DNA from: Alphaproteobacteria bacterium
Lineage (GTDB): Bacteria; Pseudomonadota; Alphaproteobacteria; Micavibrionales; Micavibrionaceae
DNA length: 64,000 bases
Reading direction: 5' to 3'
Assembly (NCBI GenBank): GCA_017302165.1
Contig: JAFLCW010000001.1
Span: forward strand, 992,001 to 1,056,000
Shown here: piece after piece, positions 36,739 through 45,802 of the stretch
Numbering within the stretch: position 1 is the stretch's first letter
Layout of the letters: every line of letters starts with the position of its first letter
Position numbers and translations under genes: made by a program
Notes under the pieces: generated by a model
What the model was told of the DNA's origin: nothing
Database searches by the model: none
Seen by the model: only the letters and a program-made list of their open reading frames with translations

Positions 36739-37323
36739 ATGTCAGAGTCATCGTCTTTGGTTTCTTCTCGCCGAAATTTTTTAGGCCTGATTGGATCGGC
36801 AACGTTGGGCGCGTTAATGGTGCCCGGATTATCATCCGACGCGTTGGCAGGTGTCGCCGGGAATGCCCGGATTGAACGAGGTGTTCGCCGTATTTCATTT
36901 CGCAATCAACACACAGGCGAAATTTTCTCGGGTGTTTACCGGGTGGGGGATAAATATCTGCCGGACGCGTTTGACAAGATCAATGTGGTGCTTCGTGATT
37001 TCCGGTCGGATGAAATTTTTCCGATTGATCCCCGTGTGATTGACATTATTTATTCCGTCCACCAGATGACCGGACGCTCAGACCCGTATGAAGTTTTATC
37101 CGGGTATCGTTGTCCCAAAACCAACAAACAACTTCGGAGCAATTCCGAAGGCGTTGCCAAAAATTCTCTGCATATGACGGGTCAGGCGATTGATCTGCGG
37201 ATGCCGGGTTATTCATCCTACAACATACGGTCTCTCGCCGTCAGCCTGAAGGCCGGCGGTGTGGGGTATTACCCCAAGAGCGACTTTGTCCATATGGACT
37301 CCGGCATTGTTCGGGAGTGGTAG
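36739..37323 (+). CDS. Tat-exported M15/DUF882 family peptidase-like protein (YcbK type)
   Basis: The 194-residue protein starts with a twin-arginine signal (SSRRNFLGLIGSATLGAL, then SSDALAG). The ATG at 36739 has GAGG five bases upstream. The C-terminal domain has the metal-site pattern of M15 peptidases: SLHMTGQAIDLRMPG with His and Asp, and FVHMDSG with the third ligand. It probably trims wall peptides in the periplasm. It follows the L,D-transpeptidase by 102 bases, the arrangement seen for ycbB-ycbK in enterobacteria. Confidence 0.9.
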   Translation: MSESSSLVSSRRNFLGLIGSATLGALMVPGLSSDALAGVAGNARIERGVRRISFRNQHTGEIFSGVYRVGDKYLPDAFDKINVVLRDFRSDEIFPIDPRVIDIIYSVHQMTGRSDPYEVLSGYRCPKTNKQLRSNSEGVAKNSLHMTGQAIDLRMPGYSSYNIRSLAVSLKAGGVGYYPKSDFVHMDSGIVREW

Positions 37324-37353
37324 TTTTTAAACGATTAGCGCGCGGAGTTATAT

Positions 37354-38358
37354 ATGGACATGCTGGCACAAAGTCTGGCGGTTTTGACCGCGCCGGCCAG
37401 CCTGTTTTTCATTCTGGGTTTTTTCGCCGCGTATTTCCGGTCTGACTTAAGTTTCCCTGAATCAATCGGCAAGGCCATGGCCATTTTCCTGATGGTGTCG
37501 ATTGGTCTTAAGGGCGGGGTCTCGCTCTCGCAATCCTTGGAACAGGTCAATGCCGTGATGATTTATGCCTGCCTGATGGGGCTGGCGTTAAGTTTCCTGA
37601 TCCCGGTGTTGGCGTATGGATTTTTGAATCTGACAACGCGGATTGAGATGCCGGATAAAGTGGCGGTCGCCGCTCATTATGGTTCCGTGAGTGTGGTGAC
37701 ATTTGTGACCGCCATGGCCGTACTTGAGGAAATGGGCATTGATTTTAGCGGTTACATGCTGGCGGTGATGGCCTTGATGGAAGCGCCGGCCATTTTAAGC
37801 GCGCTGTATTTATATCGCCGAGCCTTGGCGCGCGCGGGTGAAACAGAACGTGCCGCGGATCAAGGCCATCTTTTGCGGGAAATTTTCTTTAACGGCAGTA
37901 TCGTGTTGATTGTCGGGTCATTTTTAATTGGCGTGTTTATCGGTCAGGAAGGGTTAGAGCCGATCAAACCCTTTTTCATGGACCCTTTCCGGGGGGTGTT
38001 GTGCCTGTTCTTGCTCGATATTGGTCTTCAGGCGGCGCGGCGTCTGCGCGAATCTAAAGGCGCGATGAAAGCCCCGCTGGTGGCGTTTGGGATATATATG
38101 CCCATCTTCAGTGCCGTTATCGGCGCGTTGGCGGGGGCATGGATTGGTTTGTCGGCGGGGGATATTGCTTTGCTCGCGACGTTATCCGCGAGTGCGTCCT
38201 ATATCGTGGTGCCCGCGGCCATGCGCCTGGCGGTACCCGAAAGTAACCCGGCTATTTACATGACCTTGTCTTTGGCGATTACTTTTCCGTTTAACATTAT
38301 TGTCGGAATTCCTTTATACATCAATTTGGCGGAATATGTTTCCGGCTGGATACAATAA
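37354..38358 (+). CDS. SbtA-type sodium-dependent bicarbonate permease
   Basis: The 334-residue membrane protein has about ten hydrophobic segments and the family start PASLFFILGFFAAYFRSDL and MVSIGLKGGVSLSQS, with a second inverted repeat ending PAAMRLAVPESNPAIYMTLS. SbtA imports bicarbonate with sodium in cyanobacteria, and relatives occur in heterotrophs. No SbtB (PII-like) gene is adjacent; the next gene is folK after 12 bases. In this setting it may supply bicarbonate for carboxylations such as PurK, but that is inference. Confidence 0.88.
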   Translation: MDMLAQSLAVLTAPASLFFILGFFAAYFRSDLSFPESIGKAMAIFLMVSIGLKGGVSLSQSLEQVNAVMIYACLMGLALSFLIPVLAYGFLNLTTRIEMPDKVAVAAHYGSVSVVTFVTAMAVLEEMGIDFSGYMLAVMALMEAPAILSALYLYRRALARAGETERAADQGHLLREIFFNGSIVLIVGSFLIGVFIGQEGLEPIKPFFMDPFRGVLCLFLLDIGLQAARRLRESKGAMKAPLVAFGIYMPIFSAVIGALAGAWIGLSAGDIALLATLSASASYIVVPAAMRLAVPESNPAIYMTLSLAITFPFNIIVGIPLYINLAEYVSGWIQ

Positions 38359-38370
38359 AGGATTATTCGC

Positions 38371-38880
38371 GTGATTTATGTGGCTTTGGGGGCGAACTTG
38401 CCCTCACGCTTTGGTGAACCGGTGCAGACGCTGACACAGGCACTTCAGGACATGGCGGATCACGGCATCCACGTGATGGCGAGGTCGCGTCTGTGGGGGA
38501 CAGCACCCGTGCCGCTTGATCCGGCACAACCTGATTTTATCAATGCCGTGGTGGCGGTGGATACCGCCTTACATCCAGACGATTTGATGAATGCCTTGCT
38601 GTCGGTGGAACAAAAATATGGGCGGGTGCGTTCTGTGCCGAATGCCGCGCGGCTTTTGGATCTGGATATGATTGCCTATCATGATCTTCAGATGGCGACG
38701 CCATTGGTTACCCTGCCGCATCCGCGACTAAAGGATCGGGCGTTTGTGTTAAAACCGATGGCGGATATTGCCCCAGCATGGTGCCATCCGGTCACGGGCG
38801 AAAGCTTATCTGTCTTAATATCCCGCCTGCCGCCTGAACAAATGGCGGTACCGCTGGGGCACGGGTGGTCAGATGATTAA
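38371..38880 (+). CDS. folK: 6-hydroxymethyl-7,8-dihydropterin pyrophosphokinase
   Basis: The 169-residue HPPK activates the pterin for folate synthesis. Start GTG 38371 gives IYVALGANLP. Motifs are FINAVVAVDT, LLDLDMIAYHD and LPHPRLKDRAFVLKPMADIAP, the substrate and magnesium sites. It overlaps folP by eight bases, so the two consecutive enzymes are translated together. Confidence 0.93.
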   Translation: MIYVALGANLPSRFGEPVQTLTQALQDMADHGIHVMARSRLWGTAPVPLDPAQPDFINAVVAVDTALHPDDLMNALLSVEQKYGRVRSVPNAARLLDLDMIAYHDLQMATPLVTLPHPRLKDRAFVLKPMADIAPAWCHPVTGESLSVLISRLPPEQMAVPLGHGWSDD

Positions 38881-39691
38881 AATAAATCTGCGCGCCGCCC
38901 CAATGATCATGGGGGTTTTGAATGTCACCCCCGATAGTTTTTCGGATGGGGGGCAGTTTTTATCCCCCAACGCGGCCATCCATCAAGGTATATTGATGGC
39001 GGAAGACGGCGCGCAGATTATTGATGTCGGCGGGGAGTCAACCCGTCCCGGTGCCGCCCCCATCACGCCAGAAGAAGAACGCGCGCGCATTTTACCCGTG
39101 GTCAAAGCACTTTCGGGACAGGGTATCTGTGTGTCCGTAGATACGCGTCATGCGACGACGATGGCAGAGGCGCTTGAGCACGGCGCCTCGATGATCAATG
39201 ACATCACGGCCTTGACGCATGACCCGTCAGCGATTGAGGTCATCCGCACCTATCGCCCGATGGTGTGTTTGATGCATATGCAGGGGACTCCCCAGACTAT
39301 GCAGAAAAATCCCCTCTATACGGATGTGGTAACGGAGGTTTTTCAGTATTTAAACGACCGTGTTGCGGCGTGTCTATTGACCGGGATTGAACCGGATATG
39401 ATCTTGGCTGACCCGGGGATTGGGTTTGGCAAGACATTAGAACATAATTTGATGTTGTTGAATCAGATTGAAAAATTCCATGCGCTGGGTGTGCCTCTCC
39501 TGATGGGGGTATCCCGAAAAAGTTTCATCGATAAAATATGTCCCGGCACGCCTCCCGACGCGCGATTGCCGGGGTCGCTGGCATCCGTCATCTGGGGGTA
39601 TCAAAAGGGGGTTCAGGTGTTCCGGGTGCACGATGTGCGTGAAACCCGTCAGGCACTGGCGGTCTTTAAGGGGATATCCAGCGTCACGTGA
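38873..39691 (+). CDS. folP: dihydropteroate synthase
   Basis: The 272-residue enzyme joins p-aminobenzoate to the activated pterin and is the sulfonamide target. It has GVLNVTPDSFSDGG, DVGGESTRPGA, INDITAL, LMHMQGTPQTMQ, ILADPGIGFGKT and the phosphate-binding GVSRKSF. The start overlaps folK. The final 43 bases overlap, tail to tail, the phosphatase gene on the other strand. Confidence 0.95.
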   Translation: MIKINLRAAPMIMGVLNVTPDSFSDGGQFLSPNAAIHQGILMAEDGAQIIDVGGESTRPGAAPITPEEERARILPVVKALSGQGICVSVDTRHATTMAEALEHGASMINDITALTHDPSAIEVIRTYRPMVCLMHMQGTPQTMQKNPLYTDVVTEVFQYLNDRVAACLLTGIEPDMILADPGIGFGKTLEHNLMLLNQIEKFHALGVPLLMGVSRKSFIDKICPGTPPDARLPGSLASVIWGYQKGVQVFRVHDVRETRQALAVFKGISSVT

Positions 39692-40263
39692 TCTTGGCCA
39701 TCTTGTCCATGGCGTAAAATTTGCCATGGGAAAGGGGCATCAATGGGCGTAAATTGATACAACACACAATTATCAATCCGGTGAAACCGAAGCCCATATA
39801 AATCCCCCAGTCCCCGGAACACACCGCCATGACAGACAATCAAGACTGGGTCATCTGAATGCGCTATCGCATGGGTAATGCCGCGTTTGACCCGGTTTCG
39901 AAAGGTCACATGACTTTCACCGCCCGGCGGGTCGATCCGTTGATCTAGAAGTGGTCTCGTGATGTCCCATGGCTGACCTTCCCATTCCCCGACATTATGT
40001 TCGGCCACATCCGGGATTTCATGCAGGGGCAGATGTAAGGTCTCGTTGATGATCCGCGCTGTATCCCGTGCCCGGATCAGGTGGGAGTGAATAATCACAG
40101 ATGGCTTGATGGCCAGATTTTGAAATATCGACTGCGTGTCTTTTGCCTGCTGGCGGCCTAGATCCGTCAGTTCGGCATCCCAGCCGCCGCCCGCCAATAA
40201 TTCCTGCGCGTTGGCCGTGCTCTGGCCATGACGGATCATGTAAAAAGGCCGGGCAGGGAGCAT
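39649..40263 (-). CDS. histidine phosphatase family protein
   Basis: The 204-residue protein has the catalytic FYMIRHGQSTANA (residues about 7-19), the second Arg in SHLIRARDTA, Glu in EHNVGEWEG and the late His in IVCHGGVFRGLGD. This is the phosphoglycerate-mutase-like superfamily; the substrate is unknown (sugar phosphate, cobalamin precursor or protein phosphohistidine are all possible). It starts directly after the stop of a small upstream gene (TAAATG). Its 3' end overlaps folP by 43 bases. Confidence 0.88.
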   Translation of the reverse strand: MLPARPFYMIRHGQSTANAQELLAGGGWDAELTDLGRQQAKDTQSIFQNLAIKPSVIIHSHLIRARDTARIINETLHLPLHEIPDVAEHNVGEWEGQPWDITRPLLDQRIDPPGGESHVTFRNRVKRGITHAIAHSDDPVLIVCHGGVFRGLGDLYGLRFHRIDNCVLYQFTPIDAPFPWQILRHGQDGQDHVTLDIPLKTASA

Positions 40264-40506
40264 TTAGACGAGGCCAAGTTCAACGCGCATACGGGCATAT
40301 ATGGTCATCGCCGTTTCGGCAACGCCTTGATAGGGATTACCCGCGAGCGGTGCGACACCACTTCGCGAATCTTGAGATATTTTTTGTTCCTTGGGCACTA
40401 AAACGCTCTGGCCATCTTGCGTAATACGGATCAAGCCATGCCGTTCTTCGGCTTCGGCAAAGGCGGCGGCCAAAACAGGGTCTTTTTCTTTGGGGTCAAG
40501 CATCAC
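40264..40506 (-). CDS. small hypothetical protein upstream of the phosphatase
   Basis: The 80-residue soluble protein is not recognised. It has an acidic Ala/Glu-rich helix (DPVLAAAFAEAEERHGLI), a short strand region around QSVLVPKEQK and a C-terminal helix AETAMTIYARMRVELGLV. Its stop is immediately followed by the phosphatase start and it follows the aspartate dehydrogenase gene by 18 bases, so it is probably a genuine operon member. Confidence 0.65.
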   Translation of the reverse strand: MMLDPKEKDPVLAAAFAEAEERHGLIRITQDGQSVLVPKEQKISQDSRSGVAPLAGNPYQGVAETAMTIYARMRVELGLV

Positions 40507-40524
40507 ACACCTCTTATTATTATG

Positions 40525-41301
40525 TCAAAATACGGTAACGGATTGGTTGAGCTTTTTCAAGCAGGAAATAAGGGAATATCCCGCCAATAAAGAGCTTTTG
40601 GGGTTGGCCGGGTCGGGCGTGTTATCCACCCGCAGATGAAGCGTGCTGTGTTTACCTTTGACCGTCATCTCGTGTGAATTGCCGGGCGCGGCGGGGTCTG
40701 CCCACACTTCGACCTTGGTTTTATCAGGGCCAATCCCCGCGAGGCTTAAGGTGGCGGCCACATTCACGTTGGCCGGAAAGGCCAAGGCGGCTTCACGGGC
40801 AGATCCGGCAAAGATCAATGTTTTTTCGGTGATCAGATTCAATTCAATTTTATGCTGAACCACCCACGGCGCGCCGGTAAATCCTTTGGGGGGTTTGGTC
40901 GACGCGATTAGCGCGGTTTCGATCCCATGAACGCCTAATGCCATGATCCCGTCCAGTCCGGCAATGGCACCGGAGGGGATCAAGATGCGTCCTTTGGAGG
41001 CTTGAGCCATATCAAAAATCTCGGGGTAGATCATCAACGCCGCCGAGGATATGGCCATCAGGATTTTCCCGCGCGAGAGGACTTCAGAGGCCAGTGCCGG
41101 AACCGCCGCCGCCGGTAAACATTCAATCACGATATCCGAGGCTTCGGCCAATTCGGCAAAAGACATCATCGGCACATTGAAAGGGGCCGGTGTGAGGTCA
41201 GAGATGCCGATCAATCGATACCCGTCCAGACCCTGTGTCAGGGATTTGGCGACAATCCGCCCTAAGGCACCACATCCGGCAATCCCGATTTTTTTTGTCA
41301 T
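40525..41301 (-). CDS. nadX: aspartate dehydrogenase
   Basis: The 258-residue protein has an N-terminal dinucleotide site (KKIGIAGCGALGRIVAKSL), a family motif around IVIECLPAAAVPALASEVL, PSGAIAGLDGIMALG and the FAGSAREAALAFPANVNVAATLSLAG segment that binds substrate. It would oxidise L-aspartate to iminoaspartate for NAD synthesis, or act in reverse. nadA and nadC are not adjacent, so the pathway link is inferred. The ATG at 41301 is 62 bases from the divergent recO start; an upstream extension to 41373 would run into recO and is rejected. Confidence 0.87.
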   Translation of the reverse strand: MTKKIGIAGCGALGRIVAKSLTQGLDGYRLIGISDLTPAPFNVPMMSFAELAEASDIVIECLPAAAVPALASEVLSRGKILMAISSAALMIYPEIFDMAQASKGRILIPSGAIAGLDGIMALGVHGIETALIASTKPPKGFTGAPWVVQHKIELNLITEKTLIFAGSAREAALAFPANVNVAATLSLAGIGPDKTKVEVWADPAAPGNSHEMTVKGKHSTLHLRVDNTPDPANPKSSLLAGYSLISCLKKLNQSVTVF

Positions 41302-41363
41302 GGTTTTTATTAACGCGAAGAAACCCGTCTGCGAAGCGTTTTTTGCTATGGTATAAAAAACAG

Positions 41364-42122
41364 ATGGAATCATTCACCGATCACGGGATTGTGTTAAGCG
41401 CGCGGGCACATGGTGAAGGCGGGGCGATTGTGGCCTTGCTGACCCAGGAAAATGGCCGCCATGCCGGATATGTGCATGGGGCGCATTCGTCGCGCAAGCG
41501 CGGGATGTTAGAGCCGGGATCGGCCGTCAAGGTGGAATGGCGCGCGCGGGTTTCTGATTCGCTAGGGACGTATACGATGGAAGCGGATCGGGGTCTTCCG
41601 CCCGGTGTGCTCGAAGATCCCTTAAAACTCTCGGCGTTGATGTCGGCCTGTGCGTTATGCGATTCGGCGTTGCCGGAACGCGAAGGCCATGCCGGGTTAT
41701 ATTATGGGCTTCAGGCTTTAATGACGGCACTGGGGGAAGAGCATTGGGAGCCTGTGTATGTCATGTGGGAAATTGCCTTGCTGAAGGAATTGGGATTCGG
41801 TCTTGATCTCACACGGTGTGCGGGGGGCGGAGATCCCCGCGATTTAACCCATGTGTCCCCCAAATCCGGCCGGGCAATCAGTGCCGGGATGGCAGAGCCA
41901 TATCTGGCGCGCCTGCTTCCGTTGCCCCAATTCTTGATGCCGGGGGGGGGCGGGGGTGACCGGGCGGATATGGTCACAGGACTTAAGCTCACGGCGCATT
42001 TTCTAGAACATTGGGTTTTTGCCCATCATACCAAAGGCGTCCCCGAAGCCCGTATCCGGTTTCAAGAACGTGCCGAAAAATCCGTGATCTCCAATAAATC
42101 TCTTGGCGTTGAGGCCCTATAA
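41364..42122 (+). CDS. recO: DNA repair protein RecO
   Basis: The 252-residue protein loads RecA onto SSB-coated DNA with RecR. It begins with the OB-fold signature [22 protein letters not shown] and [12 protein letters not shown], and ends with the helical domain. The ATG at 41364 gives the standard N-terminus; the frame extends to 41235 but overlaps the divergent gene. A run of nine G (41942-41950) followed by C and five G encodes PGGGGG within the gene. parC follows after 17 bases. Confidence 0.93.
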   Translation: MESFTDHGIVLSARAHGEGGAIVALLTQENGRHAGYVHGAHSSRKRGMLEPGSAVKVEWRARVSDSLGTYTMEADRGLPPGVLEDPLKLSALMSACALCDSALPEREGHAGLYYGLQALMTALGEEHWEPVYVMWEIALLKELGFGLDLTRCAGGGDPRDLTHVSPKSGRAISAGMAEPYLARLLPLPQFLMPGGGGGDRADMVTGLKLTAHFLEHWVFAHHTKGVPEARIRFQERAEKSVISNKSLGVEAL

Positions 42123-42139
42123 ACGCTACAAAATATGCC

Positions 42140-44377
42140 ATGGCCAAGAAACCCGTCATTATTGAACATAAAGTCATCGAACAGGGGATCAGCGAGATTC
42201 TCTCGGAACGATATTTGTCCTATGCCCTGTCGACCATCATGTCGCGTTCGCTCCCGGATGTTCGGGATGGCATGAAACCGGTTCATCGCCGGTTGTTGTT
42301 TGCGATGTCCCAGCTTCAGTTGAAACATGATACGCCGCCCAAAAAATCAGCGCGGGTCGTGGGGGATGTGATTGGTAAATACCATCCGCATGGTGACTCA
42401 TCGGTTTATGACGCGCTGGTGCGTTTGGCACAGGATTTTTCCGTGCGCTATCCACTGGTCGATGGTCAGGGCAATTTTGGAAATATTGACGGCGATAATG
42501 CGGCCGCCATGCGGTACACCGAGGCACGTTTGACCCGCGTTGCGCAATTATTACTGGACGGCATTGATGAAGACGCGGTTGATTTCCGTCCCACCTATGA
42601 CGGCAGTGAAAATGAACCTATTGTTCTTCCGGCTGGCTTCCCCAATTTGCTGGCGAATGGCGCGAGCGGGATTGCCGTCGGTATGGCCACCAATATTCCG
42701 CCGTTCAATGTGGCTGAATTATGCGCTGCGATGCTGGCGATGCTGGAGGGCGATATTGATTCCAAAACCCTTCATAAATTAATCCCGGGGCCGGATTTCC
42801 CCACGGGCGGCGTGTTGGTGGAACCCAAGGAAAATATTATATCCGCGTACGAAACCGGGCGCGGGTCTTTCCGCATGCGGGCAAAATGGAACGTCGAAGA
42901 ATTAAAGGGCGGCGGGTACCAGATTATTGTGACCGAAATCCCGTATCAGGTGCAGAAATCAAAACTCATCGAAAAAATTGCCGACCTGATTAATAACAAA
43001 AAAATCCCCCTGCTGGATGATGTGCGCGACGAGAGCGCAGAAGATATTCGCTTGGTGCTGGTGCCAAAGTCTCGGAATGTTGAGGCGGAATTATTAATGG
43101 AAGCCCTGTTCCGGAATACGGATTTGGAAACACGGTTTTCGCTCAACATGAATGTGCTGGATGGCGGCGTGACCCCCAAGGTCATGGGGATTAAAGACGT
43201 GCTTCAGTGCTGGCTTAACCATCAACAGGAAGTGCTGGTGCGGCGTTCATCCCACCGCCTTGAAAAGGTCAAACACCGGATTGAGGTACTCGAAGGGTAT
43301 CTGATTGTTTACCTGAACATCGACAAGGTGATCAAAATCATCCGCGAAAAAGATGATCCAAAAGCCGAGTTGATGAAGGTGTTTAAATTGACCGAAATTC
43401 AGGCCGAAGCGATCTTGAACATGCGGCTTCGCTCCCTACGCAAGCTGGAAGAAATGGAAATCAAGGGTGAGCATGACAGTTTATCCAAAGAACGGGATGA
43501 ACTCGAAAAACTCATCGGTTCCGAAGCGCGTCAATGGACACGGATTAAAAAACAGGTGGCTGACCTTCAGAAAATGTTTGGCGCCGATACCGATCTAGGC
43601 AAACGCAGAACCCGTATCGGTAAAGTGCCGGGCCCGGTCGCGATTGAGGCACTGGAAGAAGCGTTGAGCGTGAAAGAGCCGATTACCGTCATCCTGTCCA
43701 CCAAAGGATGGATACGTGCGATGAAAGGCCATGGGCATGATCCCAAGGAATTCAAATATAAAGAAGGTGACCGGGGTGGATTTGTGATCGAATCCCAAAG
43801 TACGGATAAAATATTGATTTTCGGAAGCAACGGGCGTTTTTACACCATAGCGGGCGATAAATTACCACCCGGGCGCGGCTTTGGGGAACCTGTGCGATTA
43901 ATGGTGGATCTGCCCAATGATGCCGATGTCGTGGATGTCGAAGTGTATGACCCGAATGTCCGGTTGATTGTGGCCGCGGATGACGGGCGCGGGTTTATCG
44001 TCAAGATGACAGATGTATTGGCGCAAACCAAAAACGGCAAGCAGGTCTTGAACGTTGAAGGCAAAACCGAAGCGCGTTTATGCCGTCCTGTCGCCGAAGG
44101 GCACGACCATGTCGCGATTATTGGGACGAACCGGAAAATGCTGGCCTTCAAGCTTGAGGAAATTCCCGAAATGGCCAAGGGCAGGGGCGTTATTCTTCAG
44201 AAATATAAAGATGCGGGTGTGGCGGATATAAAAACCTTTAATCTTAAGGAAGGTTTGTCCTTTAAATATGGTGCCGGTGAAACGCAGGTGCCAGATATCA
44301 AGCCATGGATTGGCACCCGCGCCGATGCCGGCAAATTACCGCCCAATGGCTTTCCGAAGAGTAACCGATTTTTTTAA
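42140..44377 (+). CDS. parC: DNA topoisomerase IV subunit A
   Basis: The 745-residue subunit cuts and rejoins DNA during chromosome decatenation. It has [20 protein letters not shown], the quinolone region [20 protein letters not shown] with the usual Ser, and catalytic Y126 in [11 protein letters not shown]. The C-terminal domain has fewer blades than GyrA and the GyrA box is not evident, supporting ParC over GyrA. It follows recO closely and converges on a small orphan gene. Confidence 0.94.
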   Translation: MAKKPVIIEHKVIEQGISEILSERYLSYALSTIMSRSLPDVRDGMKPVHRRLLFAMSQLQLKHDTPPKKSARVVGDVIGKYHPHGDSSVYDALVRLAQDFSVRYPLVDGQGNFGNIDGDNAAAMRYTEARLTRVAQLLLDGIDEDAVDFRPTYDGSENEPIVLPAGFPNLLANGASGIAVGMATNIPPFNVAELCAAMLAMLEGDIDSKTLHKLIPGPDFPTGGVLVEPKENIISAYETGRGSFRMRAKWNVEELKGGGYQIIVTEIPYQVQKSKLIEKIADLINNKKIPLLDDVRDESAEDIRLVLVPKSRNVEAELLMEALFRNTDLETRFSLNMNVLDGGVTPKVMGIKDVLQCWLNHQQEVLVRRSSHRLEKVKHRIEVLEGYLIVYLNIDKVIKIIREKDDPKAELMKVFKLTEIQAEAILNMRLRSLRKLEEMEIKGEHDSLSKERDELEKLIGSEARQWTRIKKQVADLQKMFGADTDLGKRRTRIGKVPGPVAIEALEEALSVKEPITVILSTKGWIRAMKGHGHDPKEFKYKEGDRGGFVIESQSTDKILIFGSNGRFYTIAGDKLPPGRGFGEPVRLMVDLPNDADVVDVEVYDPNVRLIVAADDGRGFIVKMTDVLAQTKNGKQVLNVEGKTEARLCRPVAEGHDHVAIIGTNRKMLAFKLEEIPEMAKGRGVILQKYKDAGVADIKTFNLKEGLSFKYGAGETQVPDIKPWIGTRADAGKLPPNGFPKSNRFF

Positions 44378-44383
44378 TCAGAA

Positions 44384-44752
44384 TTAAGGTTGGTTAGGTT
44401 CAGGTAATACTTGTCTAGGGCCGTAACGATCAGGCGTTCCATGATTAGAACCAATTGCTCGAAAGAATCCCTCGGTTATCGGATCTTTGAAAGACATTCT
44501 GAGTGATCCATCCTTCTCCCAGGATGTATGGACAGCATCATCACCAATACCGCTGGCTCTCCCGAGCGCTGCTGCCTTTTTAAGCCATTCCTGAGGAGTC
44601 TGGGCAAGTTCCTCTCCAATCTGGTAAGGGGGTGGGTAATCGAATTTTCGAATGCTCTGAAACGAAAAATGAGGTTCTCGACCGCTCCAGCGATTGAATA
44701 TCTGCTCAAGCTTAGACACTATGCGTGTTGAAAGGTAAAGTATCCCGTCCAT
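44384..44752 (-). CDS. orphan hypothetical protein
   Basis: The 122-residue protein is not recognised. It has a basic, aromatic N-terminal half (LEQIFNRWSGREPHFSFQS), a helix around TPQEWLKKAAALGRASGIGDD and a Pro-rich end. There is no signal peptide. It lies between convergent parC and the co-directional motB gene, with about 35 bases to motB. It has no evident partners and is more AT-rich at its start. Confidence 0.6.
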   Translation of the reverse strand: MDGILYLSTRIVSKLEQIFNRWSGREPHFSFQSIRKFDYPPPYQIGEELAQTPQEWLKKAAALGRASGIGDDAVHTSWEKDGSLRMSFKDPITEGFFRAIGSNHGTPDRYGPRQVLPEPNQP

Positions 44753-44786
44753 GTGGTGATTTTATGTCAAATCCCTTAATAAAAGG

Positions 44787-45767
44787 TTAGGGGAAATCAA
44801 CGCTTCCGGATGATTTCTGATACAGGCGTTTTTCCTGAACCGTCTGGGATTTGACAGCCTGCGTGCTTCGGTTCGCGCCTTCTTGAACGGTCAATTCTTT
44901 GCGCAGAAGAATAATGGACACACGCCGGTTTTTGGCATCGCCCGGTTTGTCACCCACCAGATGGTCGGTATCGGCCTTGCCCACGACGTTGTTAATCCGC
45001 TTGGCAGGAAGTCCGGCAGATTGCACCACGCGGCGCGACGCATTGGCGCGGTCTGAGGATAATTCCCAGTTCGTATAATTCGCCCCGGCATTATAGGGAG
45101 ATGAATCCGTGTGCCCGCGAATGGAAATTTCATTCGGCATGGGGATAATAACCTTGGCGACCTGCGCCATCAGGTTTTTCGTGCGGTCATACATTTCCGC
45201 ACTTCCCGACGGGAACATGGGTTTGCCTTCTTGATCCACGATTTGAATCCGAAGCCCTTCAGGGGTCATGTCCATCATCACGTTCTTAGCCAGATCCTGC
45301 AATTCAGGCGTGGCCTGCATGGCGGATTTAATCTCGGCTTCGGCCTGTTTAAAACTTTCTTCCTCACGCGCCCGCAATTCTTCGCGGAGTTTTTCTTCTT
45401 CCATCTGTGAGGGATCTGCGCCGGGTCTCAAGGCGGGGTCAGTTTCCGCGGGGGTGGATATGGGCTGTGTGTCACGTACCATCGCGCCGTCTGGCGAAAT
45501 CGTCAGTCCCCCCATCACGCCGCCCGCACCGCTTTTGCTTTCGGCAATTTTGGGGTTGGGGTCAAAATAATCAGCGATCCCCATTTTTTGTTCATCTGTC
45601 GTGACATTCAACAGCCAAAGCAAAAGAAAGAACGCCATCATCGCCGTCACGAAATCGGCATACGCCACTTTCCACGCGCCGCCATGGTGGCCGCCGCCGC
45701 CCTTTTTGACTTTCTTGACGATGATCGGTTGAAGTTCGTCCTGTTTTTTATCGGCTTTGTCGGCCAT
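44787..45767 (-). CDS. motB: flagellar motor stator protein MotB
   Basis: The 326-residue protein has a short basic N-terminus, one membrane helix with the proton/ion-carrying D38 (AWKVAYADFVTAMMAFFLLL), a plug/linker region and a C-terminal OmpA-like peptidoglycan-binding domain (ISIRGHTDSSPYNAGANY, ELSSDRANASRRVV). It anchors the stator to the wall. It follows motA by 35 bases. Other flagellar genes are not in the window. Confidence 0.95.
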   Translation of the reverse strand: MADKADKKQDELQPIIVKKVKKGGGGHHGGAWKVAYADFVTAMMAFFLLLWLLNVTTDEQKMGIADYFDPNPKIAESKSGAGGVMGGLTISPDGAMVRDTQPISTPAETDPALRPGADPSQMEEEKLREELRAREEESFKQAEAEIKSAMQATPELQDLAKNVMMDMTPEGLRIQIVDQEGKPMFPSGSAEMYDRTKNLMAQVAKVIIPMPNEISIRGHTDSSPYNAGANYTNWELSSDRANASRRVVQSAGLPAKRINNVVGKADTDHLVGDKPGDAKNRRVSIILLRKELTVQEGANRSTQAVKSQTVQEKRLYQKSSGSVDFP

Positions 45768-45802
45768 GGCGTCATCTTCCCCTTAAGGGTGTCTTAGAAG
45801 GG

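Noticed and set aside
44476-44731. Alternative frames on both strands over the orphan at 44384-44752
   Set aside because: They overlap a longer frame with a better start and show no recognisable domains.
44760-44770. TTGACA on the minus strand upstream of the orphan at 44752
   Set aside because: It lies only about 13 bases from the start codon, too close to serve as a -35 element for that start.
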